From contig NZ_QYUO01000003.1 in assembly GCF_003591035.1 (NCBI RefSeq), forward strand, positions 434,001-498,000: 64,000 nt of DNA, in the 5' to 3' direction. Made by a program: the position numbers and the translations under genes. The notes below the pieces were generated by a model, which made no database searches, had not been told where the DNA came from, and saw nothing but the letters and a program-made list of their open reading frames with translations. The stretch comes from Noviherbaspirillum saxi (GTDB lineage Bacteria > Pseudomonadota > Gammaproteobacteria > Burkholderiales > Burkholderiaceae_D). This document shows positions 24,203 through 32,252 of this stretch, piece after piece (position 1 is the first letter of the stretch; every line of letters starts with the position of its first letter).

Positions 24203-25027
24203 CTACCGTTGCACTGACTTTGGATCGACGTCATTGCGCAGACGGAAGCTCATCGTCACTTCGTAACGCATCGTCCGGCGCTGCTCTTCGGTCAAATTAC
24301 TGCCGCCGAATTCGGCAACCTTGGATACCCCAATCTCGAAGATCGCATGCTTGCCAGCATAGACACCGACGAATGCTTCAGTGTTGCGCCACTTTCCACT
24401 TAGTATTTCCTCATTGCCGCCGGCAGCCTCTTGCGCAAACTTGGCATCCGCTTCTTCGAGCGTCCGAAGCATGTCCATGTCTTGTTGTGACTTGCGCCAT
24501 TGCTTTCCACCGATCTTTTGCAATTCCGGCTCGCTGGCATTACGGTAGAAATCGCGCAGGTTCTGCACCTGCGGATTCTGCTGCTCCAGGCGGCGCATGA
24601 TCTCGGTTGCCCGCTGCAAGGCCGGTTTCCAGTCGTTCAGCGGCTGGTCGCACAGCTTGATGCCGATGAAGGCCGCGCCCGGGAAGCGTGCATTGCCGTC
24701 GATATTCGTCGTGAATGCGCATCCCACGTCCAGCTTGATGTCGCCGTCGTCGTAATGCACGTCCAGCTTCGTCATCAGCGGTAGTCGCAATTCCTCTTGG
24801 TCGTTCAGCTTGAATTGCTTCAGATACGGATTGCGTGCCATCAGCCGCGTCGCGGTATCGCCCACCCCCACATGCAGCGGCTGCGCCGGTTGGGTGTCGT
24901 CGCCCAGAATCATCCCGTTCATGTCTTTCCTCAATTTTCCATGCTCGCCCTGCGGCTGGCAGGCCGCCAACCCGGATATAGCGACGAGCACCAATCCCAT
25001 CCATAGCTTGTTCATCCGCACCCCCAT
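24203..25027 (-). CDS. Candidate immunity lipoprotein, copy 3
   Basis: Intact 274-aa copy with lipobox LAAC, directly abutting the stop of the 459-aa gene. Confidence 0.7.
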   Translation of the reverse strand: MGVRMNKLWMGLVLVAISGLAACQPQGEHGKLRKDMNGMILGDDTQPAQPLHVGVGDTATRLMARNPYLKQFKLNDQEELRLPLMTKLDVHYDDGDIKLDVGCAFTTNIDGNARFPGAAFIGIKLCDQPLNDWKPALQRATEIMRRLEQQNPQVQNLRDFYRNASEPELQKIGGKQWRKSQQDMDMLRTLEEADAKFAQEAAGGNEEILSGKWRNTEAFVGVYAGKHAIFEIGVSKVAEFGGSNLTEEQRRTMRYEVTMSFRLRNDVDPKSVQR

Positions 25028-26407
25028 TTAGAACCCGAGCCGGCGGCGGACATCGAATGCCTCCGTTACACCATACGTATTTTGCAGAACATTAAACTGT
25101 TCTTGGTAAATACGTTGCGATCCGCTCAGCCAATCGCCCGAACTGCCGCTACTGTAGGTCCGCATCAGGTTGCCGGCGAGCGAATAGACGAACGGCATGC
25201 GCTGCTTCACGTTGCCCACGTCGTTGCCGGTGAAACTGAGCGACTGGCCGTTGATCGTCACCGTCGACATGCGCTCCGCATAGCTTTGAGCAATGCTGTC
25301 CGGCCCAATGCTCGCCATGCCCTGGATGGCTTGCCGCAGCGTCTTCGTCACCGGCTTGCCGAGCCAGTCGTTCGCGGTGTACTTGGTATCGTAATACTGC
25401 TGCAACACGACGCGCTGCTCGAAGTCGGCGGACGATTTCAGCGACTGGCCCAGCAACTGTTCACCGCGTCCAGTCTGCCCGTTCCGGAAGGCGTCCTTGG
25501 CCTGATCGCGCAACTCGAAGCTTTGAACAAGGGCATCGCTATATTCCCTGTTGTCACGATTCCAGCTTGCCCCAAAGCTCCGTGAATCGATATTCACCAT
25601 CGACCGTATCGCATCGGTTCCGCCGGCCTGGTAGAACTGTTCGGCCGTGAACATACTCATGAAGATCGCGCGGTTGCCTTCCTGGAAGGCGGAACGAATG
25701 ATACCCGCATCGGCCCGGCCCATGAACCCGAACGTGTTGAGCTGCTGGTAAGTCTCGCCGACCTTCGACGTGGCATACGGCGCCAGGCCGAACCAGATCG
25801 CCGTCCGGTCTTCTCCGAACACCTTGTGATACGCCATGCCCGTGGTCAGGCTCGTCTCTTCCGGCGTCAGGTTCGTCGGCAGCCAGGTGCGGCTGTTGTC
25901 CATCGCGATACCGTAGAGCCGGCGCATTGCTTGCTCATCGGCGCGCACCGCTGGATCGCGCAGCGCGTACAACTCCTGCGGCACCATCGTCAGCTTGGCG
26001 TTGCCCGAGCTTCGCGATACGCCGCCGGCTGCGGCAACCACGCCGTCGTTTTCAAACGGATCGCCGAAATCGTAGACCGGGCGCGTGCCGTCTGCCTTGA
26101 TCTCCGGAGTGAACTCGGCTGCTCTCGACAGCAGCGGATTCATCGCCTTGCGCAGCCCCATATCGCCGGCGAATGTGCTGCCCAGCCCAATCTCCCCGTT
26201 CGCAACAGCATCCGCATTCATCGCCGCGATCTCAGCCTGCCGGAACGACGTTAGCGCGCTTTCCTGCTGGCTACCGCCCCAATCGCCGTAAGCGATGCTG
26301 TTACCCAATGCATTGCCGAACGCATTCGGCCCGACGTGAAGTCGTAGCCGCATGCCCCGCGCACGCAGAGTCGGCGCGGGTTTCGGCGGAGTGGCGTAGG
26401 CAAACAT
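25028..26407 (-). CDS. 459-aa junction protein, copy 3/4 junction
   Basis: Intact copy that crosses the att core at 26309-26325. Its first 29 codons lie in copy 4 and the remainder in copy 3. Confidence 0.65.
   Translation of the reverse strand: MFAYATPPKPAPTLRARGMRLRLHVGPNAFGNALGNSIAYGDWGGSQQESALTSFRQAEIAAMNADAVANGEIGLGSTFAGDMGLRKAMNPLLSRAAEFTPEIKADGTRPVYDFGDPFENDGVVAAAGGVSRSSGNAKLTMVPQELYALRDPAVRADEQAMRRLYGIAMDNSRTWLPTNLTPEETSLTTGMAYHKVFGEDRTAIWFGLAPYATSKVGETYQQLNTFGFMGRADAGIIRSAFQEGNRAIFMSMFTAEQFYQAGGTDAIRSMVNIDSRSFGASWNRDNREYSDALVQSFELRDQAKDAFRNGQTGRGEQLLGQSLKSSADFEQRVVLQQYYDTKYTANDWLGKPVTKTLRQAIQGMASIGPDSIAQSYAERMSTVTINGQSLSFTGNDVGNVKQRMPFVYSLAGNLMRTYSSGSSGDWLSGSQRIYQEQFNVLQNTYGVTEAFDVRRRLGF
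26309..26325. repeat. Internal att core, copy 3/copy 4 junction
   Basis: The core is identical to the other internal junctions. The intact 459-aa gene at 25028-26407 crosses it, so the joined (circular or tandem) form reconstitutes an open gene with its own ATG. Confidence 0.8.
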
Positions 26408-26500
26408 CCGGGCATTTTAACTTTTTGGCCCCGATGTGCAGTTTTCGGCCGCGCAGCGGCCGGCAGGTGGTCACGGATTGTGACCGCCTCGATGCCGGTG

Positions 26501-26527
26501 TTTGAGGTCACAGTCTGTGACCTCAAA
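26501..26527. promoter_or_regulatory. 27-bp palindrome, candidate operator
   Basis: Perfect 13-bp arms TTTGAGGTCACAG and CTGTGACCTCAAA surround a single T. A near copy (25 of 27 bases) lies inside the ORF6N gene. Read on the minus strand this site could encode LRSQTVTSN, resembling the LRSQSVTSN of the ORF6N protein, so it may be a decayed ORF6N fragment instead of, or as well as, an operator. A weaker repeat (GGTCAC/GTGACC) lies just to its left. Equivalent sites: 270-296, 9023-9049, 17762-17788 and 35271-35297. Confidence 0.5.
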
Positions 26528-26754
26528 CCGACCAACGGCGGCTAAGGGAAGATCGCGCCGTCGCCGGCCGCCGCTCCGTCAAGGCCGCGCAGCGCCCGCA
26601 GGGCTTGGCCTTGACGGCGATGGATAAAGACACGCTGGCAAGTGCGGTGCAAGGCGGGTTGATGCCTTGCACCGCTTGCCGAACGCGGGGTTGCGTTGTT
26701 GTTGATGTGCGGCGCAGCCGCCTGACATGGGGAGCCCCTGCGGGGCGGACGGGA

Positions 26755-26815
26755 AGGCAGGCCCGTCCCACGGGGAACGAGCAACGCAGTGCGAGCCCGT
26801 GGGACGGGCCTGCCT
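26755..26815. repeat. 20-bp perfect hairpin
   Basis: The left arm AGGCAGGCCCGTCCCACGGG (26755-26774) pairs perfectly with the right arm (26796-26815) around a 21-nt loop. No T-tract follows, so it is not a standard terminator. The copy 1 equivalent is 524-584 and the copy 5 equivalent is 35525-35585. Confidence 0.7.
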
Positions 26816-27068
26816 GGGTGGGCGGGGGCTGGTGGTCGTTGTGATTGCGCGATAGCGCCTGACTGAAACAGATGTGCCGGCGGTACGCGGGCACACAAGC
26901 CATGCAGCTGAGCACGGCGTGGGCCTGGCCGTGCGTTGTTGTTGCGTACCCTCTGACTGCCGGCGCAGCGCGGCCGCAAGCGAGGCACGAGCGCGCACCG
27001 TAACCCTGACCAATCCCTGCGCGCTCCAGCGCACATGCCAGGGGGTGCAGCCGTGGAGGGGCGCCAGA

Positions 27069-27170
27069 CATAACGCCCCGTTCTGCGAACCCGCAGGGCG
27101 CGAAGCGGTCGTTGCACCGAGCGCAACGAAGTGGAGCGAATGCAGCAACTTTGCAGAATGCGGCGTTATG
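27069..27170. repeat. attC-like imperfect inverted repeat
   Basis: The arms at 27069-27086 and 27153-27170 match at 16 of 18 positions around a 66-nt centre. The outer ends read CATAACG and CGTTATG, with GTTATGT at the right edge. This resembles the RYYYAAC...GTTRRRY layout of integron attC sites, although no integron integrase is present and the right motif departs from consensus at one position. Copy 1 equivalent: 838-939. Copy 5 equivalent: 35839-35940. Confidence 0.35.
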
Positions 27171-27446
27171 TTAACTGCCGCAGGCAGTTACCCCGGAACG
27201 GCTGTGCCTTTGACCTTGCGTTGCTCTTGTCTGGCTAACGGCGAAGCGCGGCGGCAAGCGACGCAGGAGCGCGCTTCGTTCCCCTGACTCTGGTTTCTCG
27301 TGCGGTTCCGGTGCCACCGGCCATCGCACACCACCGGCGTCCAGCCTGGCGCGCGCCATGCCGTGCCCTGACTTTCCCCTTGCACGCCTGGCATGGCGCG
27401 TGACAGGCGGGTTAACGTCTTGCGACGTTCGCGCTTGCCTCTGATC

Positions 27447-27626
27447 TCAACGCGGCGCAATCCCTCGTTCCGCCAGCGCCGCGCGCACCTTCTCGCCGGC
27501 GTCCTGCATGTCGTATGCCTCTTGCTCGCTGACCGCCAGCTGCCGGTAATCGCTGTAGCCGGCGCGTTTCAGGAACTCGGCCAAGGCCCACGCCAATTCA
27601 TCCGGCAGGTTCACTTCGATCAGCAT
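27447..27626 (-). CDS. 59-aa protein coupled to the integrase (copy 4)
   Basis: A small acidic protein beginning MLIEVNLPDELAWALAEFLK. Its ATG overlaps the integrase stop (ATGCTGA), and GAGGAGG in the end of the integrase gene supplies the ribosome binding site, so translation is coupled. The sequence suggests an N-terminal beta strand followed by helices. The position directly behind an integrase would suit an excision or directionality factor, but there is no visible helix-turn-helix and I do not recognise the family. It is the last gene of the primase-integrase operon. The reading frame is preserved in four of five copies. Confidence 0.6.
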   Translation of the reverse strand: MLIEVNLPDELAWALAEFLKRAGYSDYRQLAVSEQEAYDMQDAGEKVRAALAERGIAPR

Positions 27627-28735
27627 GCATCCTCCTCGTCGGCTTCCGCGTCCAGCGCAGCCAACAGCGCGTCTGCGGCGTTTTCCGCATCGGGTTGAGA
27701 CGTGGAGCCGTCCACGGTCATTTGATCGCCTCTGACGCGCCGTAATGCACCCGGATGCGTGCTCGCATGCACCAGTTGCAATTGCCGGATCGCCACTTGC
27801 GCGTAAATCTGCGTGGTCGACAGCTCCGCATGCCCCAGCATCGCCTGAATGAAGCGGATGTCGGCTCCGCCTTCGAGCATCAGGGTCGCCATCGTGTGCC
27901 GAAACAAATGGCAGCCGCCGTGCTTGCCCAGCTCCGCCCGCTTGACGTAGGACGCCACATGCGTGGATAGCCAGGTCGGCGACAACGCCATGCCTTCCTG
28001 CCCGAGAAACAAGGTGCTGTCCTGCTGGTTCCACGCCAGCAGCGGCCGGCTCTTGTCGAGATATTCCTGCACCCAGTGCAGCGCGCGCTCGCCCAGCGGA
28101 ATCAAGCGGTCTTTTCGGCCTTTTCCCTCGCGGATCAGCACTACGCACTTGTCGGCATCGATGTCACCGATTTCCAGCTTGGCGATTTCCATTCTCCGCA
28201 TACCGGTCGCATACAGCACTTCCATCATCGCGCGGTCACGCAAGCCGATCAGGCTCGCCGTGTCGGCGAGCGCCAACACGCGCTCGGTTTCATCGACGCT
28301 GAGCACATGGCGCGGCAGCCGCCGTATCGCCTTGGGCAGCTCGATTTCGGAGGCAGGATTGGCCGGAATCTGTCCGGTCTTGGTCAGCCACTTGAAGAAG
28401 CTTTTAAGCGGCGTGATCTTGCTGCGCCGGCTCGCCACCGACAGCGGCGCACCGTCCTTCTTGCGGTAGTGGTGCAGCCAGCGCTGATAGCGTTCGAGCA
28501 CCGCTTGCGTCACATGTTCGGGATGCGTGACGGCCCGCGCATCGGCCCACACGATGAAGTCGCGGAGGTAACGCTCCATGCTCCACAACCCCGATTCCGT
28601 GCTGCCGATCATGGTGCGGTAGTCGATGAAGCGGCGCATCGCCGCAGTCAGGCCGCGCGCGTCGCGCGGGTCGCCTACCGGGCTATTGAACTGCCGCTTG
28701 CCGCGCGTGCGGAACGGTTGAACGCCAGCACGCAT
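27620..28735 (-). CDS. Tyrosine recombinase/integrase of the element (copy 4)
   Basis: A 371-aa site-specific recombinase, expected to integrate and excise the element at the 17-bp core. Residues ~35-125 form the SAM-like core-binding domain and 140-325 the catalytic domain. Catalytic residues are visible: Arg180 (ATGMR), a Lys near 205-208, His276-x-x-Arg279 (HLFR), His302 (LGHAELS) and the nucleophile Tyr311. The family is XerC/D-like. The N-terminal ~33 residues are an unusual basic extension, but GGAGG 6 nt upstream of the first ATG favours this start over Met33. The start lies 2 nt beyond the primase stop, so both belong to one operon. The 59-aa protein follows with overlapping ends. Confidence 0.92.
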   Translation of the reverse strand: MRAGVQPFRTRGKRQFNSPVGDPRDARGLTAAMRRFIDYRTMIGSTESGLWSMERYLRDFIVWADARAVTHPEHVTQAVLERYQRWLHHYRKKDGAPLSVASRRSKITPLKSFFKWLTKTGQIPANPASEIELPKAIRRLPRHVLSVDETERVLALADTASLIGLRDRAMMEVLYATGMRRMEIAKLEIGDIDADKCVVLIREGKGRKDRLIPLGERALHWVQEYLDKSRPLLAWNQQDSTLFLGQEGMALSPTWLSTHVASYVKRAELGKHGGCHLFRHTMATLMLEGGADIRFIQAMLGHAELSTTQIYAQVAIRQLQLVHASTHPGALRRVRGDQMTVDGSTSQPDAENAADALLAALDAEADEEDAC

Positions 28736-28737
28736 GT

Positions 28738-31722
28738 TCAGCCTCCCGCTACGACAGGACCGGCACCGTTCGCATGGTGTAGTGCATTTGGCGCAAACAC
28801 ACCGCTTTGCACGGCATCATCGTCCGCAGAGCCGCATGGAGGCTCGCTTTGCGCGTTCGGCACCATACCCCGACCGGCCCCCGACACCAAGCCGACCAAG
28901 GGCCGACCGAACCCCGACCGATGCTCATTGCCCCCCGACCGCTCGCCGTCGTAGCCGTGCATCTCGCCCAATGCCGCCACGTCGATCAAGCCGCACAGGT
29001 GCTTGCCTTCATCTTTGCCGTCATACAGCAGCTCGTAATCGAATGTCGTGCCGCGCCGATGCACGGCCAGGTATTCGAGATCGACCAGCCGGCCCAGATG
29101 CAGCTTCAGTTGCGTATCGCCCCATTGCAAGGCGTCGCGCACCTGCTTGCGGGTGAAGCGGAACTCACGCGGCGGCAGTTTCTGCGCCATCGCTTCCTGA
29201 TCGACCCACGCATGGAGCTGCGTCAACAAGCGGCGCGTCTGCGGCGGCAGCTCGTCCAGCGTCCTGCCCAGCACGTCGTGCGCGATGCGGTTGGCCAACG
29301 CAATGTCGGCCTTGGTCGCCTCGATATAGGCCAGCGTGCGCCCGCGATGCGCGACCGTTTTAACCGGCCGCTGGTGCTGGTGGATCAGCGCAATGGCACG
29401 AATCAGCGTCAGATACTTCATGTGGTCGCGCCGGGTGCGCGTCTTGTCGTCGAGGAATGTCAATTTGTCGGCATACGGGTTCACCACCAGCACCGGCTTC
29501 AACAGCCGTTGCGCATTCTGGTGCAAGGCAATGATCGCCTCTTTCTCGCTCGATGCCAGCAACCCTTCGAGGGTCTGCTTCATGCGCTGGCGTGCATGAA
29601 TCGCCCGCGTCTGCTCGCGCGATTCGTTCACGCTCAAGACCAGGCAGCGGTTCATCAGCTCTTCGTCGATGTCGATCGCAGTCGTCGTCATCATCAGCAT
29701 CACCGGCCCCTTGACCTTGTACTGTTTCGTCACGAGATTGCCGGTCGTCTCGTCCTTGCCGGTCGAGGCCATCGTCAATTCGCCGTCGGACTGCAGCAGC
29801 TTCAACGCATACGCCGCCTGCCGCACGCCTTCTTCTTCCGCAATCGCGAGGATCTTGTGCTGCATGTCGGTCTCGCCCAGGTAGAACAGGGATTGCCCCG
29901 TCATCGCGCTGTACTGGACGCGCTCTTCGGGCGGCACCATCGCCAGCACCGCCTCCATCAGGCTGCTTTTGCCGGCTGCGCTCGAACTCTGAATCAGGAT
30001 CGCCAGCGGCGTGTCGAGTTTGCGCGAGACGGCGGCCAGATACCCGGCCAGGCAATTGTTCGACTCGCCCACCATGCCGCAGCGCTCCATGTCGGCCACG
30101 ATGCGCGCGATCAGGTCGGGCGCTTGCAACAATGCCAGGGCGGTTTTTTCATCCTCGGCCGACATCAGCGGCACCGTGCTTTTCGGCTTGGTGTTTTGAC
30201 GGATCGCTTCGTCCTGCAGCGTTTCCAGCTTCAACAGCACATGGCCCATATCTCTCTTGATCGTGTCGTCGGGCAACCCCAGCTCGATCGCCGCTTGCCG
30301 GATGTATGCAGCGCGGGCGCGCGCCGCGTACAGGTCGAGCGTGTCGACGTGGTAGCCGCCCGCCTCCTCCGGCGTGCGCCGCACTTGCAGGTTCACGCGC
30401 ATCTGCTCGGGCGACAGGTTCTTTTTCCAGCCGCGCACGCGCCATTGCCTATCCCCCTGCACGATCAGCAGTTCATCGCCGGCCGACTCGATCGGCGGCT
30501 CGGCGTCGGCATCGTCCGCCATAGCGGCTAAAGGAACGGCCAACGGTGCAGCGGGCGGCGGCATGGGGAAGTCTTGCGCAGCGGCGGGCACAGCCGGCAC
30601 GGCGTCCGGTTGCCGCCCGCGCCCGATCCATTCGGCCTGCCGCAGCACCAGGCCCAGGCTATGGGCGGCCGGCGTCAATTTCAATGCATAACTGTTCGCG
30701 TCCATCCCTTTGGGGAACAGTACGCGCAAACACTCGATGCCTTGCTCCATCAATTGCGCCGCCAGCTTCTCGGCGGCGCGGTTGCCGGCGTCGTCGCGGT
30801 CATACGCGATCAGCACGCGCTCGGTGCCGTATTTCCTGAACGCGGCCAGGTGGTCGTCGGTGAAGCCCTCCACGCCATAGGCAGCAGTGACATTCGTAAA
30901 ACCGGCGCACCAGAACGTCATCGCATCGATCAACGCTTCGCACAGGATGATTTCCTTGTTTTCCGCTAGCGCCTGCTCGTTCCACACGCCGCGATGCGGC
31001 CCCGGCAGGTACAGGTGCAACGGCGTTCCCTTGCGCAAATCGTCGCGGATTTTGCGGCCATACACCTCGGTGACGTTACCGGCGTCGTCCAGCACCGGCA
31101 CCACCAGCGAGCCGTTGAAGTGTTCATGGCCGCTCTCGCGGTAGATGCCGATCTTTTGCAGGCGCGTGCGAATGTCAGCGCCGGACAGACGATTCTTTTC
31201 CGGCAGGCGCAGACCCAGCGTGCGGTTCGCATAACCCAGCACGAAACGCTCGACCAGCTCCGGGTGGTCCAGCCCGCGTGCCTTCAGATAGGCCAGCGCT
31301 TCCGGCGACTGCTTTAGCGTCTCGTGGTAGTAGCTGACGGATTGGTTCAATAATGCCTGGTCATCGGCGTCGAACGTGACCGGCGACGGCAAGGCGCGTA
31401 CCGTCGCACGCTTGACTGGCGCATCGCCCTGCGCGGCTAAAGAAGGATCGGCCTTCAGCAATTCGACCGCATGACGAAATGACACCCCCTTGAATTTCAT
31501 CACCCAGTCGAGCGGCCCGCCGCCGATCTGGCAACCGAAGCAGTGCCACAGGTTCTTGGCCGGCGTCACCACCAGCGACGGTTCGCTGTCGTCGTGGAAC
31601 GGACAAGTGCCGATCCTGTCCTTGCCGGACTTCTTCAGCGCAATCCCGGCCGCCTCCACTAGGCACTCGACCGACACGTCGCTTTTTAGCTGCTCGATCT
31701 CCGCTGCTGGTATCCGTGCCAT
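28738..31722 (-). CDS. Primase-helicase: CHC2 zinc finger, TOPRIM and P-loop ATPase (copy 4)
   Basis: A 994-aa replication protein. The CHC2 zinc finger is complete: Cys40-x2-His43-x17-Cys61-x2-Cys64. A TOPRIM domain spans roughly 256-330, with Glu262 (CEALIDA) and an acidic DRDDAG at 308-313, as in DnaG-type primases. After a Pro/Ala-rich linker (~370-400), a second part carries a Walker A motif (SSSAAGKSS, Lys585), consistent with a helicase or loader. This combination suits priming and unwinding at an element-encoded origin. AAAGG 6 nt before the ATG supports the start. It is the first gene of the minus-strand operon and diverges from the XRE regulator. The last ~75 residues depend on a run of six C near 28930; copy 1 has five and reads a different tail. 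Confidence 0.9.
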   Translation of the reverse strand: MARIPAAEIEQLKSDVSVECLVEAAGIALKKSGKDRIGTCPFHDDSEPSLVVTPAKNLWHCFGCQIGGGPLDWVMKFKGVSFRHAVELLKADPSLAAQGDAPVKRATVRALPSPVTFDADDQALLNQSVSYYHETLKQSPEALAYLKARGLDHPELVERFVLGYANRTLGLRLPEKNRLSGADIRTRLQKIGIYRESGHEHFNGSLVVPVLDDAGNVTEVYGRKIRDDLRKGTPLHLYLPGPHRGVWNEQALAENKEIILCEALIDAMTFWCAGFTNVTAAYGVEGFTDDHLAAFRKYGTERVLIAYDRDDAGNRAAEKLAAQLMEQGIECLRVLFPKGMDANSYALKLTPAAHSLGLVLRQAEWIGRGRQPDAVPAVPAAAQDFPMPPPAAPLAVPLAAMADDADAEPPIESAGDELLIVQGDRQWRVRGWKKNLSPEQMRVNLQVRRTPEEAGGYHVDTLDLYAARARAAYIRQAAIELGLPDDTIKRDMGHVLLKLETLQDEAIRQNTKPKSTVPLMSAEDEKTALALLQAPDLIARIVADMERCGMVGESNNCLAGYLAAVSRKLDTPLAILIQSSSAAGKSSLMEAVLAMVPPEERVQYSAMTGQSLFYLGETDMQHKILAIAEEEGVRQAAYALKLLQSDGELTMASTGKDETTGNLVTKQYKVKGPVMLMMTTTAIDIDEELMNRCLVLSVNESREQTRAIHARQRMKQTLEGLLASSEKEAIIALHQNAQRLLKPVLVVNPYADKLTFLDDKTRTRRDHMKYLTLIRAIALIHQHQRPVKTVAHRGRTLAYIEATKADIALANRIAHDVLGRTLDELPPQTRRLLTQLHAWVDQEAMAQKLPPREFRFTRKQVRDALQWGDTQLKLHLGRLVDLEYLAVHRRGTTFDYELLYDGKDEGKHLCGLIDVAALGEMHGYDGERSGGNEHRSGFGRPLVGLVSGAGRGMVPNAQSEPPCGSADDDAVQSGVFAPNALHHANGAGPVVAGG

Positions 31723-31826
31723 AAATCGCCTTTCGCTCCGAAACCTGTCAAGATACTTAACGTATATTATTATGGTATCGTATACTATACTTTCGTCAAC
31801 CCCCTCCGAAACAAGGAGCTAGCATC
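31723..31826. promoter_or_regulatory. Divergent promoter/operator region between primase and XRE regulator (copy 4)
   Basis: This is an AT-rich island in otherwise GC-rich DNA. For the plus strand, TTAACG (31757-31762) and TATACT (31781-31786) are spaced 18 bp apart as possible -35 and -10 boxes upstream of the XRE gene. The overlapping GTATAC-type repeats (GTATCGTATACTATAC) are a likely XRE operator that would control both directions. The same region occurs at 5490-5593, 14231-14334, 22954-23057 and 40487-40590. Confidence 0.55.
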
Positions 31827-32252
31827 ATGGCCTGTCTTCATCACTGGTTATCCACCATGAGTTTCTCTGCAAGAGTGATCGGGCTGCGCAAGCAGAAGGG
31901 TTTGACCCAGCAAAGCCTGGCCGATGCCTCCGGCATCCACGTCCAGCAAATTAAGCGCTACGAGGCCGGTAGCGCCCAGCCTACGGCCGAAGCCTTGAAG
32001 AAGCTCGCGCTCGCACTGCATGTCACGGCCGATTTCCTGCTGTTCGAGGAAGGCGAGCGCGAGCTCGACGACGATCTGAAGCTGCGCTTCGAGGCGATCG
32101 CGGCAATGCCGTCAGAAGAACAGGCGATCGCCAAGGCCGTGCTCGATGCGATGATCGTCAAGAATCAGGTCGCCGGCGCATTGGAGCGCGTGGGTAGGCC
32201 GGCACCGGCGGCTAAAGAGAAGAAAGCAACGGCGGGAAGGAACAAGGCATGA
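31827..32252 (+). CDS. XRE-family transcriptional regulator (copy 4)
   Basis: A 141-aa cytoplasmic repressor-like protein. A Cro/C1-type helix-turn-helix covers residues ~12-68 (RVIGLRKQKGLTQQSLADAS, then GIHVQQIKRYEAG). An acidic helical segment and a Lys-rich tail follow. AAGGAG 8 nt before the first ATG fixes the start used here. An internal Met at residue 11 (MSFSARV) lacks a ribosome site. It diverges from the primase operon and overlaps the ORF6N gene by 4 bp (ATGA). By position and family it is the likely master repressor of element replication and integration genes. Confidence 0.85.
   Translation: MACLHHWLSTMSFSARVIGLRKQKGLTQQSLADASGIHVQQIKRYEAGSAQPTAEALKKLALALHVTADFLLFEEGERELDDDLKLRFEAIAAMPSEEQAIAKAVLDAMIVKNQVAGALERVGRPAPAAKEKKATAGRNKA

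Larger units (their letters stand above)
17588..26325. mobile_element. Element copy 3
   Basis: This 8738-bp copy has ORF6N, lipoprotein and 459-aa genes intact. The 59-aa, integrase, primase and XRE genes contain small indels. Confidence 0.85.
26408..27446. other. Gene-free structured segment of the element (copy 4): candidate origin or ncRNA region
   Basis: This ~1.04 kb stretch has no recognisable gene. Open frames of up to ~190 codons exist in several overlapping phases, but their translations are low-complexity Arg/Ala/Pro-rich and match no family I know. It is crowded with inverted repeats: a 27-bp near-perfect palindrome (26501-26527), an 11-bp stem (26576-26617), a 12-bp stem (26644-26675), a 20-bp stem (26755-26815), an attC-like 18-bp imperfect repeat (27069-27170) and an 8-bp stem (27172-27190). 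In an element with its own primase, an origin or packaging/transfer structure is a reasonable guess. A structured RNA is the alternative. Confidence 0.5.

Noticed and set aside
26523..27148. Overlapping ~180-190-codon frames in the structured segment
   Set aside because: Three phases are open over the same DNA with low-complexity Arg/Ala/Pro/Ser translations and no ribosome sites. They reflect GC-rich, stop-poor sequence.
28807..30531. 574-codon plus-strand open frame opposite the primase gene (626 codons in copy 5)
   Set aside because: It is antisense to an intact primase with clear motifs. The translation is Arg/Gln/His/Leu-rich without family features, which is typical of the complementary strand of GC-rich genes.
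31723..31760. TTGACA close to the primase start as its -35 box
   Set aside because: A -10 at the proper distance would overlap the primase start codon, although a ribosome site is present upstream of that ATG, so transcription must begin further away.
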